From Actinacidiphila oryziradicis (lineage in GTDB: Bacteria; Actinomycetota; Actinomycetes; Streptomycetales; Streptomycetaceae): a DNA stretch of 64,000 nt. The notes beneath the pieces are model-generated. The model was not told the origin of the DNA, searched no databases, and saw only the letters and a program-made list of their open reading frames with translations. The DNA lies in contig NZ_SUMC01000031.1 of assembly GCF_005047355.1 (NCBI RefSeq), positions 48,498-112,497 of the forward strand. Reading direction: 5' to 3'. This document shows positions 7,767 through 16,298 of this stretch, in pieces. The position numbers and the translations under genes are program-made. Position 1 is the first letter of the stretch. Every line of letters begins with the position of its first letter.

Positions 7767-8605
7767 AGCCGCTCCAGCTGGCGCTTGGCGACGGACATGA
7801 TGGCCTTGCCGGTGATCGGCTTCGCCGAGGTGAGCCAGATGTCCATCACGATGTCGCCCTGCCGGGCGAGCGCGCGGGCCTGGTACTCGGGCAGGTAGCC
7901 CGCCGTGATCGTGGGCTTGTAGTAGACCCATGCCTCGCCGTCCACGGAACCGGGGATCAACTGGCCGTCGTGGCCGGCGTAGTCGGCCTCGGGCATGTAT
8001 CCCGCCATGTCGTAGGCGTGGTCCTCCGCGTAGGAGTGCGTCTCGTCGCGGAACTGGACGAGGCGGATCTCGGTATCCGTGTAGGTGGTGGAGCCGCCAA
8101 CGGTCCAGGTGGCGGCGGCCAGACGCCGGAAAGCGTCCTGGTTGAGCTGGCTGAACATGTACTTCTGGTCGTCGAACGTCATGGCGTAGTCGTAGAGCGA
8201 CACCCAGCCGTCGTCGGCGAACGGGATGGCCCAGTCCTTGGCGCCCTTGGGCTTCGCGAGGAGCAGCTTCCGCAGGTCGCCGTCGGTCTTGACCAGGGTG
8301 TCCTCTGCGGCGGTGAGCGGGGTGGCCTTGGCGGCCGGGGCCGTGGGCTGCTTCAGCTCTGGCTGGGCGAGCGGCGGGAGCGGGGTGTCCGGGCGCTGGT
8401 ACTGGATCTGGTATCCGGTCCCGGCCCCCGCCAGCACGCCGAGGACGGCGGCTGCGGCGATCAGGACGGCGGTACGCCCACGGCGCCGGGGCTTGGCCTC
8501 CGGCGCCGTGGCGGCAGAAGCCGGATCCAGGACGGCACCGGGGTCAGGGTCGGGTGCGGCGTCGGGGTCTGGGACAGGTCTGTCCTCGGACAAAGGTTTC
8601 TCCAC
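7763..8605 (-). CDS. Membrane-anchored extracytoplasmic protein, first of a paralogous trio
   Basis: 280 aa from the GTG at 8605; a TTG at 8593 with a GGAGAAACC spacer is an equally good start. The cytoplasmic N-terminus is rich in Asp/Pro, with RRRGR before the span at about 45-65. The external domain contains TDGDLRKLLLAKPKGAKDW, close to the other two members. The C-terminus ends VAKRQLERL. It is the promoter-proximal gene of the three-gene unit; function unknown. Confidence 0.75.
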   Translation of the reverse strand: MEKPLSEDRPVPDPDAAPDPDPGAVLDPASAATAPEAKPRRRGRTAVLIAAAAVLGVLAGAGTGYQIQYQRPDTPLPPLAQPELKQPTAPAAKATPLTAAEDTLVKTDGDLRKLLLAKPKGAKDWAIPFADDGWVSLYDYAMTFDDQKYMFSQLNQDAFRRLAAATWTVGGSTTYTDTEIRLVQFRDETHSYAEDHAYDMAGYMPEADYAGHDGQLIPGSVDGEAWVYYKPTITAGYLPEYQARALARQGDIVMDIWLTSAKPITGKAIMSVAKRQLERL

Positions 8606-8866
8606 GAGAAGGGGTGGGATCAGCGGCCGTCGAAAAGCCGCTGGAGCTGCTGGAACGCCGGAGCGCAGCCGTCCGCGAGAGCGGTGAAGGTGAAACGGGA
8701 TTTCACGAGGCCCCCCCGGGCGCCGTCACAGAGCACACGCGCACCGTGCGCAACAGGCGAAGCTGCATTATGTCGAGCACACACAGCTTCTTGACAGCGG
8801 TTTTACTGTGGCCCGGGCCACGTCGGCGCGTCTCTCCTCCCTGGCCGGCAGGCCTACCCTGGGGTC

Positions 8867-9229
8867 ATGGCGAAGAAGCTCGTGATCAAGGTGACGGCGG
8901 GCGTGGACGCGCCCGAGCGCTGCTCGCAGGCGTTCACGGTGGCGGCGGTCGCGGTGGCGAGCGGGGTGGAGGTGTCGCTGTGGCTCACCGGGGAATCAGC
9001 GTGGTTCGCCCTGCCCGGGAAGGCGGCGGAATTCGAGCTGCCGCATGCGGCGCCGTTGCCTGAATTGATCGAGGGCATCCTGGCGGGCGGCGGGATCACG
9101 TTGTGCACGCAGTGCGCGGCGCGGCGCGGGATCACGGAGAAGGATGTGCTGGACGGGATCCGGATCGCGGGGGCGCAGGTGTTCGTCAGCGAGATCATGC
9201 CGGACGGGGTGCAGGCGCTGGTCTACTAG
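8867..9229 (+). CDS. DsrE-family protein
   Basis: 120 aa with the DsrE/TusD-like fold: an N-terminal beta strand (KKLVIKVTAG), a conserved CTQCAARRG segment at about 80-88 whose cysteines could carry persulfide, and a C-terminal FVSEIMPDG. DsrE proteins are small sulfur-handling subunits; the partner here is unknown, but a sulfurtransferase and DUF1416 gene lie 0.5-2 kb away. The TAG stop is part of the CTAG end of the palindromic element at 9226. Confidence 0.8.
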   Translation: MAKKLVIKVTAGVDAPERCSQAFTVAAVAVASGVEVSLWLTGESAWFALPGKAAEFELPHAAPLPELIEGILAGGGITLCTQCAARRGITEKDVLDGIRIAGAQVFVSEIMPDGVQALVY

Positions 9230-9403
9230 GCCCTGTCCGCCGGATCGCGGGCGCCCACCGCGCTGGGGGGCACCTCCCGGCCGGAGGGTGGGCAGGCTGA
9301 TGTCGCCGTGGCGTTGTCCGGTGCGGTGTATCCGTAAGGCGCCGCCTGCCGCGCCTGCCGCGGCGGCGAAGGGACCGTTCATGATCCGCCGGACAGGCCC
9401 TAG
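9226..9403. repeat. Palindromic intergenic element with CTAG ends (copy 1)
   Basis: Left end CTAGGCCCTGTCCGCCGGATC and right end the inverse of CTAGGGCCTGTCCGGCGGATC enclose 178 bp with no ORF. The stop codons of both convergent flanking genes (DsrE, DUF3099) are the TAG of the two terminal CTAGs. It looks like a non-autonomous MITE-like element; no transposase is in the window. Confidence 0.75.
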
Positions 9404-9657
9404 TGGCGCCGTTTGCCGTCGAGCTCGTCCCACCACTGGTCGGACTGGTCGTCGCCGGAGGGGTCGTCCCACCAGCGGTCGTCCGGGCCCCGCCGGTTCG
9501 CGACGATCGCCGCGACGGGCGGGATGACCATGGCGACCAGGCACATGGCGACGGCCGCAGGGACGGACCACAGCCGCACCACGGCCCACGCCAGGACGAA
9601 GAGCAGGATGCAGCCGATCATCATGACGAAGTACCAGTGCCTACGGCGTGACAACAC
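9400..9657 (-). CDS. DUF3099 membrane protein
   Basis: 85 aa from a GTG at 9657; an ATG at 9693 adds 12 residues but lies inside the upstream hairpin, so the shorter form is preferred. Two adjacent spans fit HWYFVMMIGCILLFVLAWAVV and WSVPAAVAMCLVAMVIPPVAAIV. A hydrophilic tail follows with NRRGPDDRWWDDPSGD, the DUF3099 hallmark. Function unknown. Its TAG stop comes from the repeat end at 9400-9403. Confidence 0.8.
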   Translation of the reverse strand: MLSRRRHWYFVMMIGCILLFVLAWAVVRLWSVPAAVAMCLVAMVIPPVAAIVANRRGPDDRWWDDPSGDDQSDQWWDELDGKRRH

Positions 9658-9674
9658 ACTTCTACGGTACGGCC

Positions 9675-9707
9675 GAGGGCCGCATCCCGGCATGGGTTGC
9701 GGCCCTC
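9675..9707 (-). terminator. Hairpin terminator after DUF1416 gene
   Basis: GAGGGCCGCA (9675-9684) pairs perfectly with TGCGGCCCTC (9698-9707) around a 13-nt loop, just past the DUF1416 stop. It has no U-tract, as is common in Streptomyces. Confidence 0.7.
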
Positions 9708-9719
9708 GGATCGTACGAA

Positions 9720-10010
9720 TCAGACGGCGATGGCCACGTCGGCCGGCGCACCCTGCTGGGCGACGACCGTACGGTCCACCGTGGCGCCCGGGACGAGCGC
9801 GCGCAGCGTCCAGGTGCCCGGCGCGGCGAAGAAGCGGAACTGTCCGGTCGCCGAGGTGGGGACCTCGGCCGTGAACTCGCCGCCGCCGTCGAGCAGCCGG
9901 ACATAGCCGCTGATCGGCTCGCCGTCGCGGGTCACGGAACCCTGGATGATCGTCTCAGTTGCCACGTCAACGCCTGCCAGGGACGGGCCGCCGGCCTTCG
10001 CTCCACACAT
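9720..10010 (-). CDS. DUF1416 protein
   Basis: 96 aa from ATG 10010, preceded by AGAAGGA. It opens MCGAKAGGPSL and contains a transthyretin-like beta-sandwich pattern (IIQGSVTRDGEPISGYVRLL; FRFFAAPGTWTLRALV). In actinobacteria this family sits directly after thiosulfate sulfurtransferase, as here (24 bp downstream), so a role in the same sulfur process is likely. The early Cys2 could take part in sulfur transfer, but that is inference. Confidence 0.85.
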   Translation of the reverse strand: MCGAKAGGPSLAGVDVATETIIQGSVTRDGEPISGYVRLLDGGGEFTAEVPTSATGQFRFFAAPGTWTLRALVPGATVDRTVVAQQGAPADVAIAV

Positions 10011-10034
10011 ATGCAATCCTTCTGAGTCGGGGTT

Positions 10035-10874
10035 TCAGCTGCCTGCGCCGAGCTCGATGGGCACGCCCACGAGGGAGCCGTACTCGGTCCAGGAGCCGTC
10101 GTAGTTCTTGACGTTGGGCTGGTTGAGCAGCTCGTGCAGCACGAACCAGGTGAGCGAGGAACGCTCTCCGATACGGCAGAGCGCGATGGTGTCCTTCGAC
10201 AGGTCGACGCCCTCGTCCTCGTAGAGCGCCTTGAGCTCGTCGTCGGACTTGAAGGTGCCGTCGTCGTTGGCGTTCTTCGACCACGGGATGTTGCGGGAGG
10301 TCGGGATGTGGCCCGGCTTCTGCGACTGCTCCTGCGGGAGGTGCGCCGGGGCGAGCAGCTTGCCGGAGAACTCGTCGGGCGAGCGGACGTCGACCAGATT
10401 CAGGCTGCCGATCGCGGCGAGGACCTCGTCACGGAAGGCACGGATCGAGCTGTCCTGCGCCTTGGCCTTGTACTCGGTCGTGGGGCGCTCGGACACCTCG
10501 TCGACCAGGTCGCGGGAGTCGAGTTCCCACTTCTTGCGGCCGCCGTCGAGGAGCTTGACGTCCTGGTGGCCGTAGAGCTTGAAGTACCAGTACGCGTAGG
10601 CGGCGAACCAGTTGTTGTTTCCGCCGTACAGGATGACGGTGTCGTCGTTGGCGATGCCCTTCCCCGACAGCAGCTTCTCGAAGCCGGCCTGGTCGACGAA
10701 GTCACGGCGCACCGGGTCCTGGAGGTCCTTCTTCCAGTCGATCCGGATCGCGTTCTTGATGTGGTTCTTGTCGTACGCCGACGTGTCCTCGTCGACCTCG
10801 ACAATGACCACCTTGGGGTCGTCGATGTGGGCCTGGACCCAGTCGGCGTCGACCAGGACGTCACTGCGGCTCAT
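10035..10874 (-). CDS. Two-domain thiosulfate sulfurtransferase (rhodanese)
   Basis: 279 aa from ATG 10874 with GGAGGAG upstream. Two rhodanese domains: an inactive N-terminal one (about 5-125; VLVDADWVQAHIDD) and a catalytic C-terminal one with active-site loop C233-R-I-G-E-R-S. The loop type is that of SseA/CysA-like enzymes, which move sulfane sulfur from thiosulfate or mercaptopyruvate onto acceptors such as thiols. DUF1416 follows on the same transcript. A leader peptide with two Cys-Arg pairs is encoded 155 bp upstream. Confidence 0.93.
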   Translation of the reverse strand: MSRSDVLVDADWVQAHIDDPKVVIVEVDEDTSAYDKNHIKNAIRIDWKKDLQDPVRRDFVDQAGFEKLLSGKGIANDDTVILYGGNNNWFAAYAYWYFKLYGHQDVKLLDGGRKKWELDSRDLVDEVSERPTTEYKAKAQDSSIRAFRDEVLAAIGSLNLVDVRSPDEFSGKLLAPAHLPQEQSQKPGHIPTSRNIPWSKNANDDGTFKSDDELKALYEDEGVDLSKDTIALCRIGERSSLTWFVLHELLNQPNVKNYDGSWTEYGSLVGVPIELGAGS

Positions 10875-11029
10875 GCTGTTCTCCTCCGGGCAGTTGCGGA
10901 TGTGCCGTTTGTGCCGGTGCGGCGGGGCTCGGGCGCTGCGCACGGACGGGTGCGCAGCGCGACGCCGCGGGAAATGCGGGAATGGCGGGGGAAGGGGCGG
11001 AGGCGGGCGCGCATGCGTGCGCAGGCCCC

Positions 11030-11110
11030 CTACGGCATGCGACAGAGCATGGCGGCGACGCGGCACAGGTCAACTGCCCGCCGCTTCGTGAGGTCCGCCT
11101 GTCGCTCCAT
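11030..11110 (-). CDS. Putative 26-aa leader peptide for the sulfurtransferase operon
   Basis: An ORF with ATG at 11110 encodes 26 residues with the core TKRRAVDLCRVAAMLCRMP. This matches the pattern of actinobacterial sulfur-gene leader peptides: a basic start, RRxVDL, then Cys-Arg near the end. Their translation is thought to sense cysteine supply and control the downstream gene. The 155 bp to the sulfurtransferase start would hold the attenuator. No experimental support is available here. Confidence 0.65.
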   Translation of the reverse strand: MERQADLTKRRAVDLCRVAAMLCRMP

Positions 11111-11336
11111 GGCTTCGATCGTAGGGAACGGGACGCGGAGTGTCACCGGCGTTCCGCCATTCGATACGCGATTGTCCGCATTTCGGGATAGCAGCGCCTC
11201 GCCGACCGTGGCACGAGGTTCCGGAGGCCCGGCCGGGGTCCGCACGGCTGTCCGGTGGACAGCACCGTCTCACGCTTCGGGACCCCGGCCCAGGTCACAT
11301 GGGCTCATGGACTCATGGACTCATCGGCTGATCGGC

Positions 11337-11987
11337 CTAATTGGCCAGCACCACATGCGTGCCGCTCGCCACCACCTGGATGCCGTCCGCGGTCGCGGTG
11401 GCCGACTTCAGCTGGATGCCGGTCGGCAGCCCGGAGAGATCCCAGCTCAGTCCGCTGCCGACCAGTGCCTGCAGCTCGGCGGGGAGCCCGGAGAGCCCTC
11501 CCAGCCGGACCGTTTTCCCATTGGCCAGCGTCGCTTCGACGGTCGTGGTGAAGCCGAGCGCGCTCAGCTTCACCTTGCCGTTGCCGGCGTACCCGACCGT
11601 GATCCCGGACGGCACCGCCTTCGTCAGATCCGCGTACGTGATGAGCACCGTGCCGTCGGCGGTGTCGGCGACGGCGGAGGAGAAGTTGCCGGAGAGCCGC
11701 ACGCCACGCAGGTCCGCCGAGAAGCGGTCGATGCGCAGCGTCTGGCCGCCGGTGCCCGCCTCGATGCCCTTGGCGGTGATGTGGACGTCATCCAGCTTCT
11801 TGGCGGCCACCTGGGTCAGGAAGGGAAAGCCCTTGATGGAGACGTCCGGCTTGGAGGTGAAGCCCTGCGACTGCTGGGCCTTGTCCGCCGCCTGCGACTC
11901 CGCGAACCACAGGGCAATGCGGTCGGCGGCGACAAAGAGGACGCCGAGCACCACAGCGAGGACCAGCAGTATCCGTATTGCGCGCAT
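11337..11987 (-). CDS. DUF2993 (LmeA-like) secreted or anchored protein
   Basis: 216 aa, ATG at 11987 with AGGAG 7 nt upstream. An N-terminal signal/anchor (RILLVLAVVLGVLFVAADRI) is followed by a DUF2993 domain (IKGFPFLTQVAAKKLDDVHI; later LSWDLSGLPTGIQL). Mycobacterial LmeA of this family binds phospholipids and supports lipomannan synthesis in the periplasmic space, so a lipid-binding envelope role is likely. It ends about 70 bp after the preceding membrane-protein gene. Confidence 0.82.
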   Translation of the reverse strand: MRAIRILLVLAVVLGVLFVAADRIALWFAESQAADKAQQSQGFTSKPDVSIKGFPFLTQVAAKKLDDVHITAKGIEAGTGGQTLRIDRFSADLRGVRLSGNFSSAVADTADGTVLITYADLTKAVPSGITVGYAGNGKVKLSALGFTTTVEATLANGKTVRLGGLSGLPAELQALVGSGLSWDLSGLPTGIQLKSATATADGIQVVASGTHVVLAN

Positions 11988-12057
11988 TCATTTGCTCCTG
12001 GGGCTGTGACAGGGCGCTGCGACAGGGCGCGGGGACAGGGGCGCTGATGCGCCGGGG

Positions 12058-13053
12058 CTACCCGGCAAGCGCCTGGCCGAGCACGTAGACCACGGGGGCG
12101 GCTGCTGTCAGCGGCAGGGCGACACCCGCGGTGAAGTGGACGAAACGGGACGGGAAGTCGTAGCTGGCCACCCGCAGGCCAATCAGCCCGCAGACGCCGG
12201 CCGCGAGGGCTAGCAGGGTGCCGTCCCCTGTGCCGAGCCCGGTGGCCCCGCCGGTGGCGATGCCGCTGCCGGCGGCGGCCAGCAGCGCGACGACGACCGA
12301 CACCACGCCCGGCAGCGGCACCGCGCGGGCGACGGCGGCGACGGCCACGGCCACCGCACCGACCACGACCGGGTCGGTGCCCGCCGAGGTGCCCGCGGTG
12401 GCGAGGAAGCCGGTGGCCAGCACCGTCAGCAGGGTGGAGGCGGCGGTGGCCGTCAGCGACGACAGCCGCTCGTCCGCGGAGCCGTGGTGGCGCAGTTGGA
12501 GTACGAGGACGAGCATCAGCCATACGCCCACCGTGCCGATCAGCACGGCCGGGGCGTGGTCACCGCCGGTCGCCAGCAGCGCGACGTCGGCCGTGACCCC
12601 GGCCAGGAAGGCCAGCACGATGCCCTGGCGGGCGGGCCACATGCCGTTCAGCCGGAACCATCCGGCCGCTGTGACCGCCTGCAACAGCAGCCCCGGCGCC
12701 ACGATCGCCGGGCGGCCGGCCATGGCGGCCCCGGCCAGCAGCAGGCCGAGCAGCGCGGTGAGCAGGGCCGGCTGCATCCCCGGCGCGATGATGGGCGAGC
12801 CGGTGCGCCCGGCGGGTGCGGCGGGAGCGGTCCTGCCGCGGGCGGCGCGTCGCCCACCGTGGCCCGGCGCCGGTGCGGCATCGGGCGCGGGTGCTGGGGC
12901 GGGCGTGGGCGCGGGCGCGGCGTCCACGGCGGGCAGTACGGCGGTGCTGTCGTACGAGCCTGATGAGCCGTAAGGGACCGGGTACGGGTGCTGGGCGGGC
13001 TGCTCGGGTGCGTACGGGTCGTACCCGTAGTCGTGCTCGTAAGGATTTGTCAT
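12058..13053 (-). CDS. Multi-pass membrane protein with Pro-rich N-terminus, unknown function
   Basis: 331 aa from ATG 13053, with GGGAGG about 9 nt upstream; an in-frame GTG at 13062 is too close to that site. The N-terminus (about 1-90) is Tyr/Pro/Ala-rich and cytoplasmic. About eight or nine hydrophobic segments follow. It sits directly downstream of the MoaD-like gene, probably in one transcript. I do not recognise a family. Confidence 0.75.
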   Translation of the reverse strand: MTNPYEHDYGYDPYAPEQPAQHPYPVPYGSSGSYDSTAVLPAVDAAPAPTPAPAPAPDAAPAPGHGGRRAARGRTAPAAPAGRTGSPIIAPGMQPALLTALLGLLLAGAAMAGRPAIVAPGLLLQAVTAAGWFRLNGMWPARQGIVLAFLAGVTADVALLATGGDHAPAVLIGTVGVWLMLVLVLQLRHHGSADERLSSLTATAASTLLTVLATGFLATAGTSAGTDPVVVGAVAVAVAAVARAVPLPGVVSVVVALLAAAGSGIATGGATGLGTGDGTLLALAAGVCGLIGLRVASYDFPSRFVHFTAGVALPLTAAAPVVYVLGQALAG

Positions 13054-13058
13054 CGCGC

Positions 13059-13352
13059 TCACCCTCCCGCGAACGGCGGGAGCACCTCAAGCGTGCCGCC
13101 CTCGGACAGCGCGACCACCGCGTGGTCACGCTTGCCGACGGGGTTCCCGTCGACCAGAAACGAACAGTGTCCCAACACCCGCGCGAACTCCGGTTGCCCC
13201 GTGTGCAGTGCCCTGGCCTGCGCCAGCGCCTCGGCCAGCGTGCCCGCCCGGTACGGCTCCTGCGCCGTCCCGGCGGCGGCCTTGGCCGCGGCCCAGTAGC
13301 GGATCGTCCCCGCGGGCGAGCCGGGTCCCTCCGCCGTTTCGGTTGCCGCCAT
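13059..13352 (-). CDS. MoaD/ThiS-type sulfur carrier protein
   Basis: 97 aa with a ubiquitin-like pattern (TIRYWAAAKAAAGT; TLAEALAQARALH; HCSFLVDGNPVGKRDHAVVAL) and the C-terminal Gly-Gly used for adenylation and thiocarboxylation. Which pathway it serves (molybdopterin or another sulfur transfer) is not clear: no MoaE or MoeB is in the window, though other sulfur genes are nearby. It is followed immediately by the membrane protein. Confidence 0.85.
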   Translation of the reverse strand: MAATETAEGPGSPAGTIRYWAAAKAAAGTAQEPYRAGTLAEALAQARALHTGQPEFARVLGHCSFLVDGNPVGKRDHAVVALSEGGTLEVLPPFAGG

Positions 13353-13427
13353 GACGGCCTCTCTCCTCAGTTCTTCTCAGTTCTCTCGTACGCGTTCCGT
13401 GCTGCCGCCGTCCATCATGTCGGACGG

Positions 13428-14243
13428 CTACCCCCGCGCGCCGAGCCAGCCGCCGATCCGGCGCAGCAGTTCCTCGTCGGCGGCGTCCTCGGCGTGGCCG
13501 AAACCGGGCTCCACCCACAGCTCGGCGGAGCCGTCGGCCGAGGCGGCGGCCAGGGAGTGCGGGTGGTCCAGCGGGAAGTACCCGTCCCGGTCGCCGTGCA
13601 CGATCAGCAGCGGCGCCCTGATGAGGGGCACCGACTCGACCGGCGAGCGCGGCACCGGGTCCCAGCCCCCCGGGTGGATGCGGGTGCGGAACCCGACGCG
13701 GGAGACGAGGCGCCCGGCGGGACGGGTGACCGCCCAGTGCACCCGGCGCATCGGGGCCGTACCCCGGTAGTACCAGCGGGCGGGGGCGCTCACGGACACG
13801 ACGGCGCCGACCGGGGCGTCAGGCCCCGCCGCGTGCCGGAGCACCACCGAGCCGCCCATGGAGAAGCCGACCGTGGCGATCCGTCCGTGTCCGAGCAGCC
13901 GCGCCCACCGCACCGCGGCGTCGAGGTCGAGGACCTCGCGGTCGCCGACCGTCGAGCGCCCGCCCGAGCGGCCGTGTCCCCGGAATGAGAAGGTAACGAC
14001 TCCCCCAAAATCAGCGAGGACCTCCGCGGCCCTCCGTACGGCGGGCCGCTCCAGCGTGCCGGTAAAACCGTGGGCGATGACAATCGCCAGACCCGCCCCA
14101 CCACTGGGTTTACGCCGCGTTGACGGGGAGTACATCGCGTCGATACCGACCCCGTCGTCCGTCAGCAGCGTCACCCGCTGGTCTCCTGAAGTGACCGGAG
14201 AGAGACGCAATTGTGAAACTTGGGTATCACGCAATGACTCCAT
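13428..14243 (-). CDS. Alpha/beta hydrolase
   Basis: 271 aa. The oxyanion segment HGFTGT (about 58-63), the nucleophile elbow GFSMGG, an acid region in HGDRDGYFP and a C-terminal GFGHAED supply a complete Ser-Asp-His set. RGHGRSGG is the usual cap-entry motif. The substrate is unknown. It is divergent from glnR, with its ATG only 170 bp from the glnR start. Confidence 0.85.
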   Translation of the reverse strand: MESLRDTQVSQLRLSPVTSGDQRVTLLTDDGVGIDAMYSPSTRRKPSGGAGLAIVIAHGFTGTLERPAVRRAAEVLADFGGVVTFSFRGHGRSGGRSTVGDREVLDLDAAVRWARLLGHGRIATVGFSMGGSVVLRHAAGPDAPVGAVVSVSAPARWYYRGTAPMRRVHWAVTRPAGRLVSRVGFRTRIHPGGWDPVPRSPVESVPLIRAPLLIVHGDRDGYFPLDHPHSLAAASADGSAELWVEPGFGHAEDAADEELLRRIGGWLGARG

Positions 14244-14266
14244 GTGGGCTATTCTCTTACCTCAGG

Positions 14267-14296
14267 AGGATCCGGGCAGTGTCGCCCCCGGATCCT
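14267..14296 (+). terminator. Hairpin in the glnR upstream region
   Basis: AGGATCCGGG (14267-14276) pairs perfectly with CCCGGATCCT (14287-14296), followed by TTCG. Only the divergent hydrolase start (14243) lies to the left, so this may be an attenuator or leader structure for glnR rather than a gene-end terminator. Confidence 0.5.
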
Positions 14297-14413
14297 TTCG
14301 TGCTATCTGGGCCGCTCTACCGCAAGGTTTTCGTCCTCGCATGGGACCGAGGAGGGTTCGTTTATGGGCAATCGACGTGTGTACAACCGGACGATGAATG
14401 ATGGGGGCACCCT

Positions 14414-15181
14414 GTGAGCTCTCTTCTCCTCCTGACCAACGCGCTCCAGCCCTCCACCGAGGTACTGCCGGCGCTCGGACTACTCCTGCACAGCGTCCGC
14501 GTGGCGCCCGCCGAGGGCCCCGCCCTGGTGGACACCCCGGGTGCCGACGTCATCCTTATCGACGGGCGCCGTGACCTCCCGCAGGTCCGCTCCCTCTGCC
14601 AGCTGCTCCGCTCGACCGGCCCCGGCTGCCCGCTGGTGCTGGTCGTCACCGAGGGCGGCCTCGCCGCGGTCACCGCCGACTGGGGCATCGACGACGTACT
14701 GCTCGACACCGCCGGTCCGGCCGAGGTCGAGGCGCGGCTACGGCTCGCGATGGGCCGCCAGCAGATCACCGTCGACGACAGCCCGATGGAGATCCGCAAC
14801 GGCGACCTCTCGGTCGACGAGGCGACCTACAGCGCCAAGCTCAAGGGCCGGGTCCTGGACCTGACCTTCAAGGAGTTCGAGCTGCTCAAGTACCTCGCGC
14901 AGCACCCCGGCCGGGTCTTCACCCGCGCCCAGCTGCTGCAGGAGGTCTGGGGTTACGACTACTTCGGCGGCACCCGCACCGTGGACGTCCACGTACGGCG
15001 GCTGCGGGCCAAGCTCGGCCCCGAGCACGAGTCGCTGATCGGCACCGTACGCAACGTCGGCTACCGCTTCGTCACTCCGGAGAAGGTGGAGCGCGCGGCG
15101 GAGGAGGCGGCGAAGCACAAGGCCCGTGCGGAGGCCGCCGCGGAGGCGGTGGCGACGGTCGCGGAATCGCAGCAGCGCTGA
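14414..15181 (+). CDS. glnR: GlnR, global nitrogen regulator (orphan OmpR-type)
   Basis: 255 aa, GTG start. The receiver-like domain (about 1-115, SSLLLLTNALQPSTEVLP) keeps one Asp in ILIDGRRDL but not the full acidic pocket, as known for GlnR, which works without a partner kinase. A winged helix follows (about 140-230; TFKEFELLKYLAQHPGRVFT, VDVHVRRLRAKLG), then an Ala/Glu-rich helical tail. GlnR activates glnA, amtB and nitrite/nitrate genes under nitrogen limitation and competes with PhoP at some promoters. Confidence 0.95.
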   Translation: MSSLLLLTNALQPSTEVLPALGLLLHSVRVAPAEGPALVDTPGADVILIDGRRDLPQVRSLCQLLRSTGPGCPLVLVVTEGGLAAVTADWGIDDVLLDTAGPAEVEARLRLAMGRQQITVDDSPMEIRNGDLSVDEATYSAKLKGRVLDLTFKEFELLKYLAQHPGRVFTRAQLLQEVWGYDYFGGTRTVDVHVRRLRAKLGPEHESLIGTVRNVGYRFVTPEKVERAAEEAAKHKARAEAAAEAVATVAESQQR

Positions 15182-15260
15182 TCAGCCCTGCTGATCACGC
15201 CATGGTCACGCTCCGCTAGGAACTGTATTCCGGCGGAGTAGACCCGCGTAGACTCACCGC

Positions 15261-16283
15261 GTGGCAAAGGTGACGCGTGACGATGTGGCAAGGCTGGCGG
15301 GGACCTCGACCGCTGTCGTCAGCTATGTCATCAACAACGGACCCCGGCCGGTTGCCCCGGCCACCCGCGAGCGCGTGCTCGCGGCCATCAAGCAGCTCGG
15401 CTACCGCCCGGACCGTGTGGCCCAGGCGATGGCCAGCCGCCGTACTGACCTCATAGGGCTGATCGTCCCCGACGCCCGGCAGCCTTTCTTCGGCGAGATG
15501 TCCCACGCCGTGGAACAGGCTGCCGCCGAGCGCGGGAAAATGGTGCTGGTCGGCAATTCCGACTACCTCCACGACCGCGAGGTGCATTACCTGCGCGCTT
15601 TCCTCGGCATGCGGGTCTCGGGGCTGATCCTGGTCAGCCAGGGCCTCAGCGAGAGCGCCGCCGCCGAGATCGAGGCGTGGGAGGCGCGGATCGTGCTGCT
15701 GCACGAGCGCACGGAGGCGATCGACGAGTTCGCCGTCGTCACGGACGACATCGGCGGCGCCCAGCTCGCCACCCGCCATCTGCTGGAACACGGCCACGAG
15801 TACGTCGCCTGCCTGGGCGGCACCGAAGCCACCCCCACCGTCGGCGACCCCGTCACGGACCACGTGGAGGGCTGGCGCCGCGCCATGCTCGAATCCGGCC
15901 GGAGCACCGAGGGACGGCTCTTCCAGGCGCCCTACAACCGCTACGACGCCTATCAGGTCGGCCTCCAGCTGCTGGCCGGCCCCGACCGGCCCCCGGCCAT
16001 CTTCTGCGCGACGGACGACCAGGCCATCGGCATCCTCCGCGCCGCCCGCGAGCTCCGCATCGACGCCCCCGGCCAGCTCGCCGTCGCCGGCTTCGACGAC
16101 GTCAAGGAGGCCGGGCTCACCGACCCGCCCCTCACCACCGTCGCCTCCGACCGCCAGGCCATGGCCCGCGCCGCCATCGACCTCGTCCTCGACGAGTCCG
16201 TCCGTGTCTCCGGCTCCCGCCGCGAACGCCTCCGCCAGTTCCCCTCCCGACTGGTCGTCCGCAGCTCCTGCGGCTGCGCGTAG
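15261..16283 (+). CDS. LacI-family transcriptional regulator
   Basis: 340 aa, GTG start. The N-terminal LacI helix-turn-helix reads VTRDDVARLAGTSTAVVSYVINN and is followed by the hinge helix YRPDRVAQAMASRRTD. The periplasmic-binding-like effector domain fills the rest (LIGLIVPDARQPFFGEM; FCATDDQAIGILRAA; VAGFDD). The C-terminus ends in CGCA, as in other Streptomyces LacI proteins. No sugar operon is adjacent, so the ligand cannot be inferred; it lies about 80 bp after glnR. Confidence 0.9.
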   Translation: MAKVTRDDVARLAGTSTAVVSYVINNGPRPVAPATRERVLAAIKQLGYRPDRVAQAMASRRTDLIGLIVPDARQPFFGEMSHAVEQAAAERGKMVLVGNSDYLHDREVHYLRAFLGMRVSGLILVSQGLSESAAAEIEAWEARIVLLHERTEAIDEFAVVTDDIGGAQLATRHLLEHGHEYVACLGGTEATPTVGDPVTDHVEGWRRAMLESGRSTEGRLFQAPYNRYDAYQVGLQLLAGPDRPPAIFCATDDQAIGILRAARELRIDAPGQLAVAGFDDVKEAGLTDPPLTTVASDRQAMARAAIDLVLDESVRVSGSRRERLRQFPSRLVVRSSCGCA

Positions 16284-16298
16284 CGCCCCGGCCGGGCA

